61,749 bases of DNA from Candidatus Gastranaerophilales bacterium (GTDB taxonomy: Bacteria; Cyanobacteriota; Vampirovibrionia; Gastranaerophilales; Gastranaerophilaceae): the NCBI GenBank assembly GCA_944325875.1, contig CALVBU010000013.1, positions 1 through 61,749 of the forward strand. Direction: 5' to 3'. Positions 16,238 through 25,432 of this stretch are shown one piece after another; within the stretch, counting starts at the first letter, position 1, and the number at the start of each line of letters is the position of its first letter. The notes under the pieces were generated by a model. The model made no database searches, had not been told where the DNA came from, and saw only the letters and a program-made list of their open reading frames with translations. Made by a program: the position numbers and the translations under genes.

Positions 16238-17273
16238 AGAATTTATCTTTAAAGCTTGACACGTCAGGCGTTGAAATTTTATCCAATCCTGGCCCAACAT
16301 ATTTGTGCATAATGACATTCTCTACAAATGTATCAATAGGTTTAATCAACAAGCCTAAAGAAATAAAACCACCTATAGTCTTAGCCATCTTGGTTTTAAA
16401 TATTTTTTGCTCTTCGAACTTTTTCAAAATATCTTTTGCCGCGTGGTTTACATAATTATTAGAATATTTTTTATCATTTTTATAGATTTCTTTCAATTCT
16501 ACAAACTGCTTGAACATTTTTTCGCTCATTTCTTTAGGTTTATTACCTTCAAGAAGTTCTTTACGCATAGCAAACATATTATCTATTCTTTTATCAATAA
16601 AATCGTGAATTTTTTGACGTCTATCTTTACCCATAGCTTCAGGATGACGATGACCAAAGAATAAATTACCAATAAGTTTTATTGGATTTTTATACTCATA
16701 TTTGCGCATAGTTTCGTCAATCATATTATCAAGAGCTTGAGTATATTTTTGTTTATACAATGGAACATCATTTTCAAATTCACTAAGTCTACGTTGAGAC
16801 ATATAATTCAAATGATTACGAACAACTTCTTCTTTAGATTGTAAAGATAAACCTTCTTTAGAACTTCTAGCTAAAATAGAAGCTGTTTTTTGTCCTGCAT
16901 GAACTGCTGCAATTGGGAACAATACACTAGCGAAAGCTTGGAAAATAGCTTGCTTAAGTCCACGCTTTGTACTTGGATCATAATTTTCTTTATTATTTCT
17001 GTACTTATCATAAATATCAGCACCAAAATACATCAAAGCAGGCACCCACATAGCCATACCAGCTTTTGGGGCAATATCAGTAATTGCGGCACCAATATCG
17101 TTTGTAAATGCCATACCTCTAATAGGCCATTGCATAAGTGGATCCGAATACTTACGTTTTGGCTTATTTTCATTAGATTTTTCAAACTCAGGATCATTGC
17201 CTTGAGGTTTAGCATTAATGTTTTGAGCTGTAAAACTTGTTTGATTCAATGATATTGGGGCAATTCTAATCAA
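16230..17273 (-). CDS. Hypothetical protein with SFTAQ motif near the N-terminus
   Basis: Not recognised. A TTG at 17273 is chosen as start because TAGGAG lies 10 nt upstream; the frame is open to 17336 but the extra sequence is unlike a protein start. The resulting 347-residue protein begins MIRIAPISLNQTSFTAQN, then has a hydrophobic stretch (AGMAMWVPALMYFGADIY) near residues 70-90, a weaker one with FASVLFPIAAVHAG near 125, a Lys-rich helical middle and a hydrophobic TIGGFISLGLLIKPI near 305-320. The short SFT motif near the N-terminus recurs in the 22.7 kb protein. It overlaps the DUF386 gene tail to tail. Function unknown; probably membrane-associated. Confidence 0.65.
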   Translation of the reverse strand: MIRIAPISLNQTSFTAQNINAKPQGNDPEFEKSNENKPKRKYSDPLMQWPIRGMAFTNDIGAAITDIAPKAGMAMWVPALMYFGADIYDKYRNNKENYDPSTKRGLKQAIFQAFASVLFPIAAVHAGQKTASILARSSKEGLSLQSKEEVVRNHLNYMSQRRLSEFENDVPLYKQKYTQALDNMIDETMRKYEYKNPIKLIGNLFFGHRHPEAMGKDRRQKIHDFIDKRIDNMFAMRKELLEGNKPKEMSEKMFKQFVELKEIYKNDKKYSNNYVNHAAKDILKKFEEQKIFKTKMAKTIGGFISLGLLIKPIDTFVENVIMHKYVGPGLDKISTPDVSSFKDKFFN

Positions 17274-17400
17274 TATTAAATTTCTCCTACCAACTACTAT
17301 GTAATTCCACCCCCAGCCATAAGGCATGGGACGCATTTACTATTATAAAACAAGTAAAAAAATTTTTTGCATGATTTTAAGTAAATTATTGTAAATTTTA

Positions 17401-17409
17401 TGATATTAT
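17401..17409 (+). promoter_or_regulatory. Extended -10 promoter with leaderless spacing before gph
   Basis: TGA-TATTAT at 17401-17409 followed by 6 nt and the ATG at 17416. There is no Shine-Dalgarno sequence and no clear -35 box, so this is a weaker case of the leaderless arrangement seen at 14259 and 39271. Confidence 0.4.
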
Positions 17410-17415
17410 CAAATT

Positions 17416-18078
17416 ATGATAGATACAATGATTTTTGATTTAGACGGAACTTTATTAAACACGTTGGAAGACTTAAAAGATAGCACAAACTTTGCTCTAA
17501 AAAAGTTTCAATACCCCGAAAGAACAATAGAAGAAGTAAGGAACTTTGTAGGGAACGGAGTGCAAAAACTTATAGAAAGAGCTATTCCAAAAGGCATTGA
17601 AAATAAAGATTTTGCAGAATGCTTAGCTGTATTCAAAACGCATTACGCACAAAACATGTATAATAAAACAGCCCCATACATTGGGATAAGAGAAATGCTT
17701 ACTGAATTAAAACACTCTGGCATAAAAACCGCAGTTGTGTCAAATAAGTTCGATTTAGCAGTAAAAGAATTATGTAATAAATATTTTGGAAACCTCATCG
17801 AAATAGCTATTGGCGAATCAGAAAATGTAAGAAAAAAGCCTGCGCCGGATAGTGTTTTAAGAGCAATACAAGAACTTAATTCAAAAAAAGAGTTTTGCTT
17901 ATACGTAGGAGATTCTGATGTAGATGTACAAACAGCAAGAAACACAGGAATTGACTGCATAGGAGTCACCTGGGGATTTAGAGATCGAGAATTATTGGAA
18001 AAAGAGGGAGCTAAATATATAATAGACAAACCTCTTGAAATCATTGATATAATCCATCAAATAAACTCTTGTAATTAA
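17416..18078 (+). CDS. gph: HAD-family phosphatase, phosphoglycolate-phosphatase-like
   Basis: A 220-residue haloacid dehalogenase hydrolase. Motif I is FDLDGTLLNT with nucleophile D8 and acid D10, the helical cap follows, motif II is VVSNK (about 111-115), the lysine of motif III lies in KKPAPDS and motif IV is YVGDSDVDV (about 159-167). This pattern is closest to Gph/PGP enzymes, which clear 2-phosphoglycolate made during DNA repair or oxygenase side reactions; other phosphosugars are possible. It is followed by a strong terminator. The family is sure and the substrate is probable. Confidence 0.85.
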   Translation: MIDTMIFDLDGTLLNTLEDLKDSTNFALKKFQYPERTIEEVRNFVGNGVQKLIERAIPKGIENKDFAECLAVFKTHYAQNMYNKTAPYIGIREMLTELKHSGIKTAVVSNKFDLAVKELCNKYFGNLIEIAIGESENVRKKPAPDSVLRAIQELNSKKEFCLYVGDSDVDVQTARNTGIDCIGVTWGFRDRELLEKEGAKYIIDKPLEIIDIIHQINSCN

Positions 18079-18126
18079 AAGTTTTAAGACTAAAATAATA
18101 AACGGAAAGCCTAAGTATAGAAGGGC

Positions 18127-18148
18127 AAATCGGAATGTAGCGCAACTT
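18127..18148 (+). repeat. Partial copy of the 5' part of the tRNA-Pro gene
   Basis: A 22-bp stretch repeats, with a single base change, the sequence at 18227-18248 that starts the tRNA-Pro gene, exactly 100 bp downstream. The copy stops in the D-arm and cannot form a tRNA. It could be a leftover of tRNA duplication or recombination. Confidence 0.7.
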
Positions 18149-18159
18149 GACTCTGCCGA

Positions 18160-18184
18160 AAAAAACGATTAAGTATCGTTTTTT
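18160..18184 (+). terminator. Rho-independent terminator after gph
   Basis: AAAAAACGAT and ATCGTTTTTT form a 10-bp stem around TAAGT. It is symmetrical and could act on both strands, but only the + gene gph lies upstream. Confidence 0.7.
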
Positions 18185-18230
18185 GAGAGGAAAGCACCGT
18201 AGGTGTGCTACAGGATACAACTTAACAAAT

Positions 18231-18304
18231 CGGAATGTAGCGCAGCTTGGTAGCGCACCGTGTTCGGGACGCGGGGGTCGCAGGTTCAAATCCTGTCATT
18301 CCGA
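18231..18304 (+). tRNA. tRNA-Pro (anticodon CGG)
   Basis: A 74-nt cloverleaf: acceptor CGGAATG pairs with CATTCCG, D-arm stem GCGC/GCGC, anticodon stem CCGTG/CGCGG with loop TTCGGGA (anticodon CGG, codon CCG), T-stem GCAGG/CCTGT with loop TTCAAAT, and discriminator A. CCA is not encoded. The GTAGCGCAG D-arm is typical of tRNA-Pro. Confidence 0.92.
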
Positions 18305-18323
18305 TTTTTGTATTAAGCAAGAT

Positions 18324-19724
18324 TTAGTGCAACTCATTCACAACTAAAGATTTTAATTTTTCAATTTTATCCAAGCTGTTGCTTTCAAAATAAATCCTTA
18401 GCAAAGGTTCTGTTCCGCTTGGTCTTACCAAAATCCAACTATTATCATCATCAAGATATAGTTTTGCACCATCTTTTGTATCAATATGTTTTACTTGATA
18501 CTCGCCTACAGATTTAAATAGTTTACATTTTTCAAGAACAGGCTTTACCTCATCCTGATTTTCAAGCTTCAAATCTACTCTATCATTGTAAAAATGAACA
18601 CCTACCAAGGAATAAAGCTTTTCCTGCAATTCACAAAGAGAAAGGTTATAGTATGCCATAGCCTCAAGAATTAATAAATTAGCAAGGATACCGTCTTTTT
18701 CAGGAATATGACCCTGAATACTAAGTCCTCCGCTTTCTTCTCCTGCAATAATCGGATTATATTTGCGCATCGCCTCACCCACGTGCTTAAAGCCAACAGG
18801 AGTTTCTATAACATCTACTTCCATTTTCTCTGCAACTTTATCTAAAAGAAGACTTGCACCTACAGTTTTGACAAGACAACCTTTATAATTTTTATTTTCT
18901 TTTAAGTGCATTAATAAAATAGAAATAATCTCATTTGGAGAAACATATTCTCCTTTTTCATTAATTACTCCAAATCGATCCCCATCGCCATCATTTGCCA
19001 TACCAATAGCACAATCTGATTTTTTTATTAATTCAATTAAATCACTCATGAACTTCGGCTTAGGCTCAGGCATTCCGCCTCCAAAATTTACATCATGATG
19101 CATATGTAAAGACTCATATGGAATATTAACAAAATCATCCAATAATTCAGAAAAATACTCGATAGTTGCTGAATATAAACCATCAAATATAACTTTTTCA
19201 TGCCCGTTTACAATAAAATCATGTATTTTACTAAAATCAATTAGTGACTGAATATGCTTGTAATATTCAATTCTAAAATCAGTTTTTATAATTTTACCAT
19301 CGGCAAATTTTTCAACTGATTGACCAATAAATGAGACAATCTTATCAGTAATATCGCTTGTAGCAGGACCTGCATAATCAGGAATAAATTTTATTCCAAG
19401 ATATTCCGGAGGATTATGAGAAGCCGTAAACATAAGAGCACAAGCGTTCAATTCTTTGGCATTATATGCAAGTACTGGAGTTGGGATAATCTTTTCGCTA
19501 TATAAAACTTGAAACCCTAGTTCTGACAAAATTTTTGCACTTTGCATAGAAAAAGTATCTGCCATATTTCTAGGATCATAACCTATTATAATTTTCTTAG
19601 AAGCTCCAAAAGTTTCATAAACATACTTTCCTATAGCATTAGTTACTAAAGCTACATTCTCTGCATTAAACTCTTTACCAACAATTGCTCGCCATCCGTC
19701 TGTTCCAAATTTTATATTAGTCAT
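18324..19724 (-). CDS. Phosphoglucomutase/phosphomannomutase family protein
   Basis: An alpha-D-phosphohexomutase of 466 residues, interconverting the 1- and 6-phosphates of glucose or mannose (or an amino sugar). N-terminal FGTDGWRAIVG, the phosphoserine loop FTASHNPP (S102), the magnesium loop NDGDGDRFG, the sugar loop GEESGG and the phosphate-binding RPSGTEPLLR near the C-terminus are all present, so it should be active. It is transcribed alone on the minus strand. The products feed nucleotide sugars for glycogen, LPS or capsule. Substrate preference cannot be told. Confidence 0.92.
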   Translation of the reverse strand: MTNIKFGTDGWRAIVGKEFNAENVALVTNAIGKYVYETFGASKKIIIGYDPRNMADTFSMQSAKILSELGFQVLYSEKIIPTPVLAYNAKELNACALMFTASHNPPEYLGIKFIPDYAGPATSDITDKIVSFIGQSVEKFADGKIIKTDFRIEYYKHIQSLIDFSKIHDFIVNGHEKVIFDGLYSATIEYFSELLDDFVNIPYESLHMHHDVNFGGGMPEPKPKFMSDLIELIKKSDCAIGMANDGDGDRFGVINEKGEYVSPNEIISILLMHLKENKNYKGCLVKTVGASLLLDKVAEKMEVDVIETPVGFKHVGEAMRKYNPIIAGEESGGLSIQGHIPEKDGILANLLILEAMAYYNLSLCELQEKLYSLVGVHFYNDRVDLKLENQDEVKPVLEKCKLFKSVGEYQVKHIDTKDGAKLYLDDDNSWILVRPSGTEPLLRIYFESNSLDKIEKLKSLVVNELH

Positions 19725-19835
19725 AAAACCATCCTTCCATTCCCAAGGATAGTAAAAAAAAAGTTACAAGTAAAGAAAATCTATTGCAGAACTTACATTT
19801 AAATCTTATTATGAAAAATAAAGAGGGTTATTTAA

Positions 19836-20540
19836 GTGATGATTAAAAGAGTTATAGCGACTTTTCTGATAACTTTAATGTTATCAAATCCATTGGTCTA
19901 CGCGGCTGAAAATTTGCCAAATATAAAAACTGAAGTAACTAAACTAAAACTTTCAGAAGCTGATCTAGAAGAAAACGCTAACCCAGATAATAAGAAAAAT
20001 CAATATAAATATAAAACAGTTCTAAAACGCTATATTCCTTATGAAGTTAAAATCACAAACAATAATAAATCTCCAGTATTGCTCAATGCAAATACTGATA
20101 TAGACCTACTTCTTGAGGATGGATCTTACATAAAATCAGATACAAGAAGAGATATCTATAAACTTACCAGAAAAAAAGACATAGGACGTTATTATGGAAT
20201 TGCTATCCCGGGAGCTATAGCTGCAGGAGTGGTTACTGTAATAACACTATTCATAGGCACACCACTTGGAGCATTAATTGCTGTGGGAACAATGGAGCCT
20301 ACCAATAAGGCGGTTAGAGGTAATGTAGATATAGCCCAAGAACTATACAAAACGAAAGACTTACCTATTAGACTTGAAGCCGGTAAAAGTTATAATGTTA
20401 ACTTCTATATTCCAAAAAATGAATATATTTCAGCTATTAGAATTAACAACCTTAACTTAGAAAAAAATACAACAAATTACAAAATTGTAATTCCACTTGA
20501 AACTCATCAGGAGGTAAAAAATGTTGAAGAAGATATTTAA
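19836..20540 (+). CDS. Exported hypothetical protein with internal membrane segment
   Basis: Not recognised. The 234-residue product starts with a signal peptide (VIATFLITLMLSNPLVYAA, about 6-24). A second hydrophobic stretch (about 128-152, IAIPGAIAAGVVTVITLFIG) may anchor it or be a buried hairpin. GTG at 19836 or ATG at 19839 may start it; AGAGGG lies 8 or 11 nt upstream. The next gene, encoding a small exported protein, overlaps its end by 20 bp, so the two probably act together in the envelope. Confidence 0.7.
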   Translation: MMIKRVIATFLITLMLSNPLVYAAENLPNIKTEVTKLKLSEADLEENANPDNKKNQYKYKTVLKRYIPYEVKITNNNKSPVLLNANTDIDLLLEDGSYIKSDTRRDIYKLTRKKDIGRYYGIAIPGAIAAGVVTVITLFIGTPLGALIAVGTMEPTNKAVRGNVDIAQELYKTKDLPIRLEAGKSYNVNFYIPKNEYISAIRINNLNLEKNTTNYKIVIPLETHQEVKNVEEDI

Positions 20541-20985
20541 CACGTTATTGATCGGAATATTTGGACTTTTTACCTGCGGATGTAATCAATATTTTATATC
20601 TGATAATTCAGAAGATACAAATAACAAAGATATTTACTATGGTGCATATAATAGGCGTGATTTAACGTGGGCAGATGTTGTACTTTATAAAAAAGGTAGT
20701 GATAAAAAATGTGAAGGTGTAATCCATCTTAATGCACCCTCAAGATCAATCACAATTAAAAACGACAGAGTTGATGCAATTATGAAACTAGCCTGCACAG
20801 ATGGTACTCTTATGAGTATTGACTGGGAACTCAAGAAAAAAGCTTTTGCTGACGGATTTGGAAAAGGTATAGATCAATATAACAATACCTACAATTTTAA
20901 AACAGTATCAAAAAACGAATTCCAAACTATTGCTGAAGACAAAGAAATTGAAATTCCAAACAAAGAATTCTTACTAAAATACTAA
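20521..20985 (+). CDS. Small exported protein, possible lipoprotein
   Basis: A 154-residue protein with an N-terminal signal (IFNTLLIGIFGLFTCGC); the Cys after TCG could be lipidated, although this is not a canonical lipobox. A strong AGGAGG ribosome site lies 6 nt before the ATG, inside the end of the preceding gene. No known domain is recognised; the body is rich in Lys, Asp and Asn and has one further Cys pair (KKCEG and LACTDG). It probably works with the preceding exported protein. Confidence 0.7.
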   Translation: MLKKIFNTLLIGIFGLFTCGCNQYFISDNSEDTNNKDIYYGAYNRRDLTWADVVLYKKGSDKKCEGVIHLNAPSRSITIKNDRVDAIMKLACTDGTLMSIDWELKKKAFADGFGKGIDQYNNTYNFKTVSKNEFQTIAEDKEIEIPNKEFLLKY

Positions 20986-20988
20986 TTC

Positions 20989-21873
20989 TTATGAATAGAG
21001 CAATATGCTTTTAAAATGAACTTCTTTCACTACATTTAAGATTTTATGAATAAAGTTCTTATAAGCAGCTCTATCTGCTTCTCCGGAAAGAATTATATCT
21101 GCACTTTCAAGAGTAGGGTGAATATGAATTTTTGCTTTATTAGAAGCATTCATATAAACTTCATCAACTGAAGCTCCCAAATTTCTTTCTGCGGCTCTTC
21201 TATAAAATCTTTCTTTTTGGACATCAGCAGAAACATCAACATAAATCTTAAAATCAAATGCATCAACGACTTTTTCAGTTAAAGTAAATAAACCTTCGGA
21301 AATGATAATCTTTGACGGAACAGCAAGAGTTACATTATCTTTTCTAATAGCAGTTCCGGACATATCGTATTTTGGAAGATATACATTCTTACCATCCAAC
21401 AATTCTTTGATATGTTCTTTCATTAACGAAAGCTCTAAAGCCTCTGGAACATCAAGATCGTAATGTTTGGCGAACTCTGCGAAACTACCAGCCTTCTTAA
21501 CCATCTCGGATCTGTCATAATAATAATCATCTGTATTTATTCTTGTGATAAGATCCTTTATGCAATATTCCTGAGCAAAAGTTTCTAACGTATTTATAAT
21601 ATCATAGGCAATCGTAGACTTTCCGCTAGCTGTCTCACCTGCAATTCCGATAGAACAAGATCGGTTCTTACAGCCTGATAAAAACAGCGCCATCCTATGT
21701 ATTACGCGATTTGATACATAGCAAAAAATCGAATCAGGAGATTCAACTTCTTCCTGAAATATATTATTCAACCTTTTTTCAATATACTGAATAAGATTAT
21801 TTTCGTCATTTTCCAAACATTTGAAAGACGTTTTTGGTCTTGTTGAAAAGGTGTTTGTTATAGTATTTTGCAA
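20989..21873 (-). CDS. Uridine kinase / phosphoribulokinase-family protein
   Basis: A P-loop kinase of 294 residues. After an N-terminal extension of about 70 residues comes the Walker A GETASGKST (79-87), then RINTDDYYYD (about 108-117), the lid region near KHYDLDVPEALE, and IIISEGLF, as in uridine kinase and phosphoribulokinase. It probably phosphorylates a nucleoside or small sugar using ATP. The start is TTG, supported by AAAGGA about 9 nt upstream. The extension is unusual for uridine kinase, so the substrate remains open. It converges with the exported-protein gene (3-bp gap). Confidence 0.82.
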   Translation of the reverse strand: MQNTITNTFSTRPKTSFKCLENDENNLIQYIEKRLNNIFQEEVESPDSIFCYVSNRVIHRMALFLSGCKNRSCSIGIAGETASGKSTIAYDIINTLETFAQEYCIKDLITRINTDDYYYDRSEMVKKAGSFAEFAKHYDLDVPEALELSLMKEHIKELLDGKNVYLPKYDMSGTAIRKDNVTLAVPSKIIISEGLFTLTEKVVDAFDFKIYVDVSADVQKERFYRRAAERNLGASVDEVYMNASNKAKIHIHPTLESADIILSGEADRAAYKNFIHKILNVVKEVHFKSILLYS

Positions 21874-22039
21874 TTTATAAATCCTTTTATTATTGCTAAG
21901 CTAATAAGCTCTACTTCAATAAACCACAAACAAGCTCAAAATTGTCAAAATTTTTACAAAATGTTCAAATTTCTTTACACCAATTTTAATATTAGCAAAA
22001 ATTTTTCATTAGGAATTTTATTTAAACACTAGGAGTTAT

Positions 22040-22624
22040 ATGAATATTCAAAGATTAACATACAATCCGATAATCAAGAATCAACAACCAATAAAATCTT
22101 CACTTTCCGTAAAAAAATTTTTTAATTTTTTTCAAGTATATAGGAAAGGCAGAAAAGATCGCTTCTTGAATTTGATTGCCATTGTGGACACCTGTTCATC
22201 TATGTCTAACGGATGCGGACTAAGAATTGCTGAAGATAGCAAAGGGAACATTCTTGCCGGATATACATACAAAATTAGAAAAAATCGTCTTGAAGAACGT
22301 AGTATGTATATAGACGGACTTGCAAGAAATTTATCTGACGATAAAAAAGAAATATCCAAAAACTTAATGACAAAAATATATGAAGATATAAAAAAAACAG
22401 CTATCAAGAAAAAAGTTAAAGAAATTACATTATTTGTATACGCTGGAGAGAACGGGCTAAAACGAAATTACCAAAGACTGGGTTTTAAAGAAGACCATCG
22501 CTGTAATATCGAAAAAGTATATTTAATGCGAGTTCGATTAGAAGATTTTCTCAACAATGCTTACTTCAAATGCAGAAAGTTCAAAGAATTAATCAACATA
22601 AAAAGTTTTATACAAAAACATTAA
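22040..22624 (+). CDS. GNAT-like acetyltransferase
   Basis: A 194-residue protein whose middle fits the GNAT fold: a strand with ILAGYTYKI (about 71-79), a strand YIDGLARN (about 94-101) in the place of the acetyl-CoA-binding strand, a following helix, KEITLFVYAGENGLKRNYQRLGF (split over about 134-156), whose YQRLGF end is the classic GNAT C-terminal motif. The acetyl-CoA Q/RxxGxG/A signature is degenerate. The N-terminal 40 residues are basic and not typical. A ribosome site AGGAG precedes the ATG. It stands at the edge of the accessory island; substrate unknown. Confidence 0.6.
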   Translation: MNIQRLTYNPIIKNQQPIKSSLSVKKFFNFFQVYRKGRKDRFLNLIAIVDTCSSMSNGCGLRIAEDSKGNILAGYTYKIRKNRLEERSMYIDGLARNLSDDKKEISKNLMTKIYEDIKKTAIKKKVKEITLFVYAGENGLKRNYQRLGFKEDHRCNIEKVYLMRVRLEDFLNNAYFKCRKFKELINIKSFIQKH

Positions 22625-22650
22625 ATAATTAATTATTTATCTAAGCAAAT

Positions 22651-24441
22651 TTATTCCACAGGTTTTGTAAAAAAGCCAGTGACTTTGTTTTGAATTTCCT
22701 TCAAAATATCATTAAATCCTTGCATATCATTTTCTGCTTTTTTCATAGCTTCGGTAAGCATATTGTTGCATTCATGCATTAAGGCTTTATATTCTTTGCT
22801 TGAAGACCTTGGTCGAATCTTTTCTTTAACGACTTTTTCTTTCTTAGGTTTTCTTTCAACAGGCTCTGGACTATCGATAACTTTAGGTTTTTCAGATTTT
22901 ATAACAGGTTTTGGTTCTTCAATATATTTTTGGAATTTCTGCATTTCTTCTGCTGCTTTTTTCATTATAGGTTCAAGTTGCAAATCTTTTAATTCTTCAT
23001 CACTATAATACTTAAGGTTTGGTGGAAGCATAGTTGGATATTTTGGATTGAAGTTTTTCACAACCATATCCTTATTAATCAATATATATTGATCTTGTCC
23101 GTCCTTAGAAAGGCATATACGAGTTATATCATCAGCTTCGGATTTGCCCATTTTTAAAATTGAAATTCTCTCAGTATCAGAAATTGTAAAAATAAACCCT
23201 CTTTGTCCACTTGAAGCATTCCACTGCGGATAAGACGTTTTTAGTTCCGATATTGCTCTAGCATTCATATTGGTAAATTTTTCTGTGATAGATTTATATG
23301 AATCATTCACGATTTTCATTTGAGAATATAAATGCTCATCAAGAATACCAATTACTGGCATTAACGCCTTTTGGTATAAGAAATCGGCAATATACTTATC
23401 AAAATCTATGAGTTTTTGTTCATAGTCAGAAATTAATTTTTCAAATCTTGGTAAAACTTCCTGAACTGAAGATTCATCATAAAAAAGTAATTTAGGTGGT
23501 ATTATACTAAAGTTTTTTGAGTTAAAGTTTGAGACGAGTTGATCATCTTTTATCAAAAAACCATCTACAACTTCATCATTTTCATCTAAGACCATAATCC
23601 TTGTAAGTTTACCATGTACAGGATTATCTAAGTGTCTATAAACAACCTGATTATTTTGTTCCCCGACATTTCTTAAAATATGTGTAGGCTGTTTCCCTTG
23701 AAGTTTGTAATCTTGAAAATCACGTTTTATTTTTAGCGAAGTTTTATGCGAAACTGACTTTAACGTTTCATCAATACGACTATATAAGGAATCAATATTA
23801 TCTAATTTTTTTGACGTTCTATAACTAAAACCAAATGTATTTGGTTTCAAATACATTCCATCAAGTTTTTTTAAAAACTGCCTGAATTTAAGCATTGCAA
23901 TATCCAAATCGCCTAAGATATTTTTTAAATTATCCTCAACAGGTTTATCAAACTCTACAATATTTTCACTATCTGGAAATACAAATACTGTATTCTTATT
24001 ATTATCTTCAAGTATATGTTGAGAATTTTTTATTGTAAAAGAATCCAATACGACTCTTTCATCAAGAAAACTACTACCTTTTCTTACAACAACTTTTATT
24101 ATTTGTCTTCCATCTTTTCCATCAGGAACTCTAACCAATATTGATTTATTATTTTCACCACAATTATGGAAAGTAAAACCTCTACCGGACCTAAAATTTT
24201 TATATTGCTTTTCTATAAACTCAAGTCCTTCTGGGCTTTTCTCTGAAATTTTGGCTAAAATATCATTATATGCATTCGCAATTGAAGATATCGATAAAGC
24301 CGTTTCACGGCTAAGCAAATTTCCTACATTTCCAGTAAATGACACGGTATCACAATTTAAATTTTTATTTGCTATGATTCTAGGCTTATTATTTACAAAG
24401 TTATAAAATCTATTTTGGTTATAATTATTAGAAATCTTCAT
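22651..24441 (-). CDS. Hypothetical protein with three related modules and an SFTG motif
   Basis: Not recognised. The ATG at 24441 is preferred (a GTG lies 6 bp upstream). Near the N-terminus is DTVSFTGN (about residues 31-38 from this ATG). The body reads as about 130-140 residue modules repeated three times: each has a helical start, then a beta-rich part. Copies two and three share LVSNFNSK..FSIIPPKLLFYD and VVKNFNPK..TMLPPNLKYYS; copies one and three share RGFTFHN and RGFIFTIS. A Pro/Lys-rich linker and a helical tail (about 510-596) end it. There is no signal peptide. The neighbours are kinase-like proteins, so a role in the same accessory function is possible. Confidence 0.7.
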   Translation of the reverse strand: MKISNNYNQNRFYNFVNNKPRIIANKNLNCDTVSFTGNVGNLLSRETALSISSIANAYNDILAKISEKSPEGLEFIEKQYKNFRSGRGFTFHNCGENNKSILVRVPDGKDGRQIIKVVVRKGSSFLDERVVLDSFTIKNSQHILEDNNKNTVFVFPDSENIVEFDKPVEDNLKNILGDLDIAMLKFRQFLKKLDGMYLKPNTFGFSYRTSKKLDNIDSLYSRIDETLKSVSHKTSLKIKRDFQDYKLQGKQPTHILRNVGEQNNQVVYRHLDNPVHGKLTRIMVLDENDEVVDGFLIKDDQLVSNFNSKNFSIIPPKLLFYDESSVQEVLPRFEKLISDYEQKLIDFDKYIADFLYQKALMPVIGILDEHLYSQMKIVNDSYKSITEKFTNMNARAISELKTSYPQWNASSGQRGFIFTISDTERISILKMGKSEADDITRICLSKDGQDQYILINKDMVVKNFNPKYPTMLPPNLKYYSDEELKDLQLEPIMKKAAEEMQKFQKYIEEPKPVIKSEKPKVIDSPEPVERKPKKEKVVKEKIRPRSSSKEYKALMHECNNMLTEAMKKAENDMQGFNDILKEIQNKVTGFFTKPVE

Positions 24442-24502
24442 ATCCACAATAAACCATCTAAAAATAAAATTTGCTATTTATTAAAAACTAAGCAATAAAT
24501 AT

Positions 24503-25363
24503 TTAAACATACTTTTCCAAGTCACTTTTCAGTAGCTCTAATGATGATAAATAGTCGGAATTACATTCTTTAGAAAAGCCGCTTAGTAATTTTTTATTAA
24601 CCACACCTTGTAATTTTTTCTCTAGAGATGCAATAAATAATTGAGACTCCACAAAATTTTCATTCATCCTAAGAATATTTTTAACAGTTTTCAAGTTAAT
24701 CGAAAGATTTTTTAATCCTGTTGTTGTAATAGCATTCTCCTTTAATAATTGAACAAATGCCAACGATATATTTGCCATTAACTTATTAACATCATCAGAA
24801 TTTTTGGCAGGAGTATACAACTGAATAAACATATTACTCAATAAATCTTCTTTATACCCTATTTTCTTAGGAATAAAATCAATAGGAACAAGTTTTCCAC
24901 TAGCCTTATCCAGAAGAATATTCTTTCCTCCAAAATCATGCCTAAACCCTTTGTTAACAGCATCACTAATATATTTCATGCAAGGTTTTATTTTATCAAC
25001 ATTTAAGTCTTTTAACGCATTTAAATCAATTGGTTTCGAATCTATAAACTTCATTATAGAAACATTTTCTCCAACCTTTGCCAGAACATGATTTACACAA
25101 CTCTGAGGTTCAACTGCAAGATCTATTGGCTTGTTTAATTCTTTAGAAATCGACAAATCATTTTTTACTTTTATAGCAAAATGGGAGCCTTTAACTTTAT
25201 ATACAGAGCCCTCTGCACCTTTCCCCACAAGTTCCAAACTATCTAGCACATTATTGTTTGTATATTTTAAATTTCCAGCACTCCTCTGCACAAAAGGTTT
25301 CCAAAACCTATTAGAATTTAACACTGATTTTTTCACATTTTTAAAAATTTGGATATTAAGCAT
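24503..25363 (-). CDS. Protein-kinase-like protein (OspG/NleH-type minimal fold)
   Basis: A 286-residue protein with the key kinase elements in order: glycine loop GKGAEGSVY (48-56), AIKV with the ATP lysine K65, catalytic loop RHDFGGKN with D143 and N148 at the canonical +5 spacing, and IDF with D162 in place of the DFG aspartate. The short N-lobe and the catalytic loop followed by a basic turn and IDF recall the minimal kinases OspG and NleH and other atypical bacterial kinases. The C-terminal 100 residues are helical. It is next to a second kinase-like gene. Residues needed for catalysis seem complete; the substrate is unknown and could be bacterial or host. Confidence 0.7.
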   Translation of the reverse strand: MLNIQIFKNVKKSVLNSNRFWKPFVQRSAGNLKYTNNNVLDSLELVGKGAEGSVYKVKGSHFAIKVKNDLSISKELNKPIDLAVEPQSCVNHVLAKVGENVSIMKFIDSKPIDLNALKDLNVDKIKPCMKYISDAVNKGFRHDFGGKNILLDKASGKLVPIDFIPKKIGYKEDLLSNMFIQLYTPAKNSDDVNKLMANISLAFVQLLKENAITTTGLKNLSINLKTVKNILRMNENFVESQLFIASLEKKLQGVVNKKLLSGFSKECNSDYLSSLELLKSDLEKYV

Positions 25364-25432
25364 TCAGAACTAACTACCTTTATATTTATAAAAAATATAT
25401 AGAACTAAAAATTGCCTCTTATTCAATAAAAA

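Noticed and set aside
18147-18347. Open frame through the tRNA-Pro gene on +, and a minus frame at 18041-18289
   Set aside because: Both run across a tRNA and a terminator, so they cannot be real genes.
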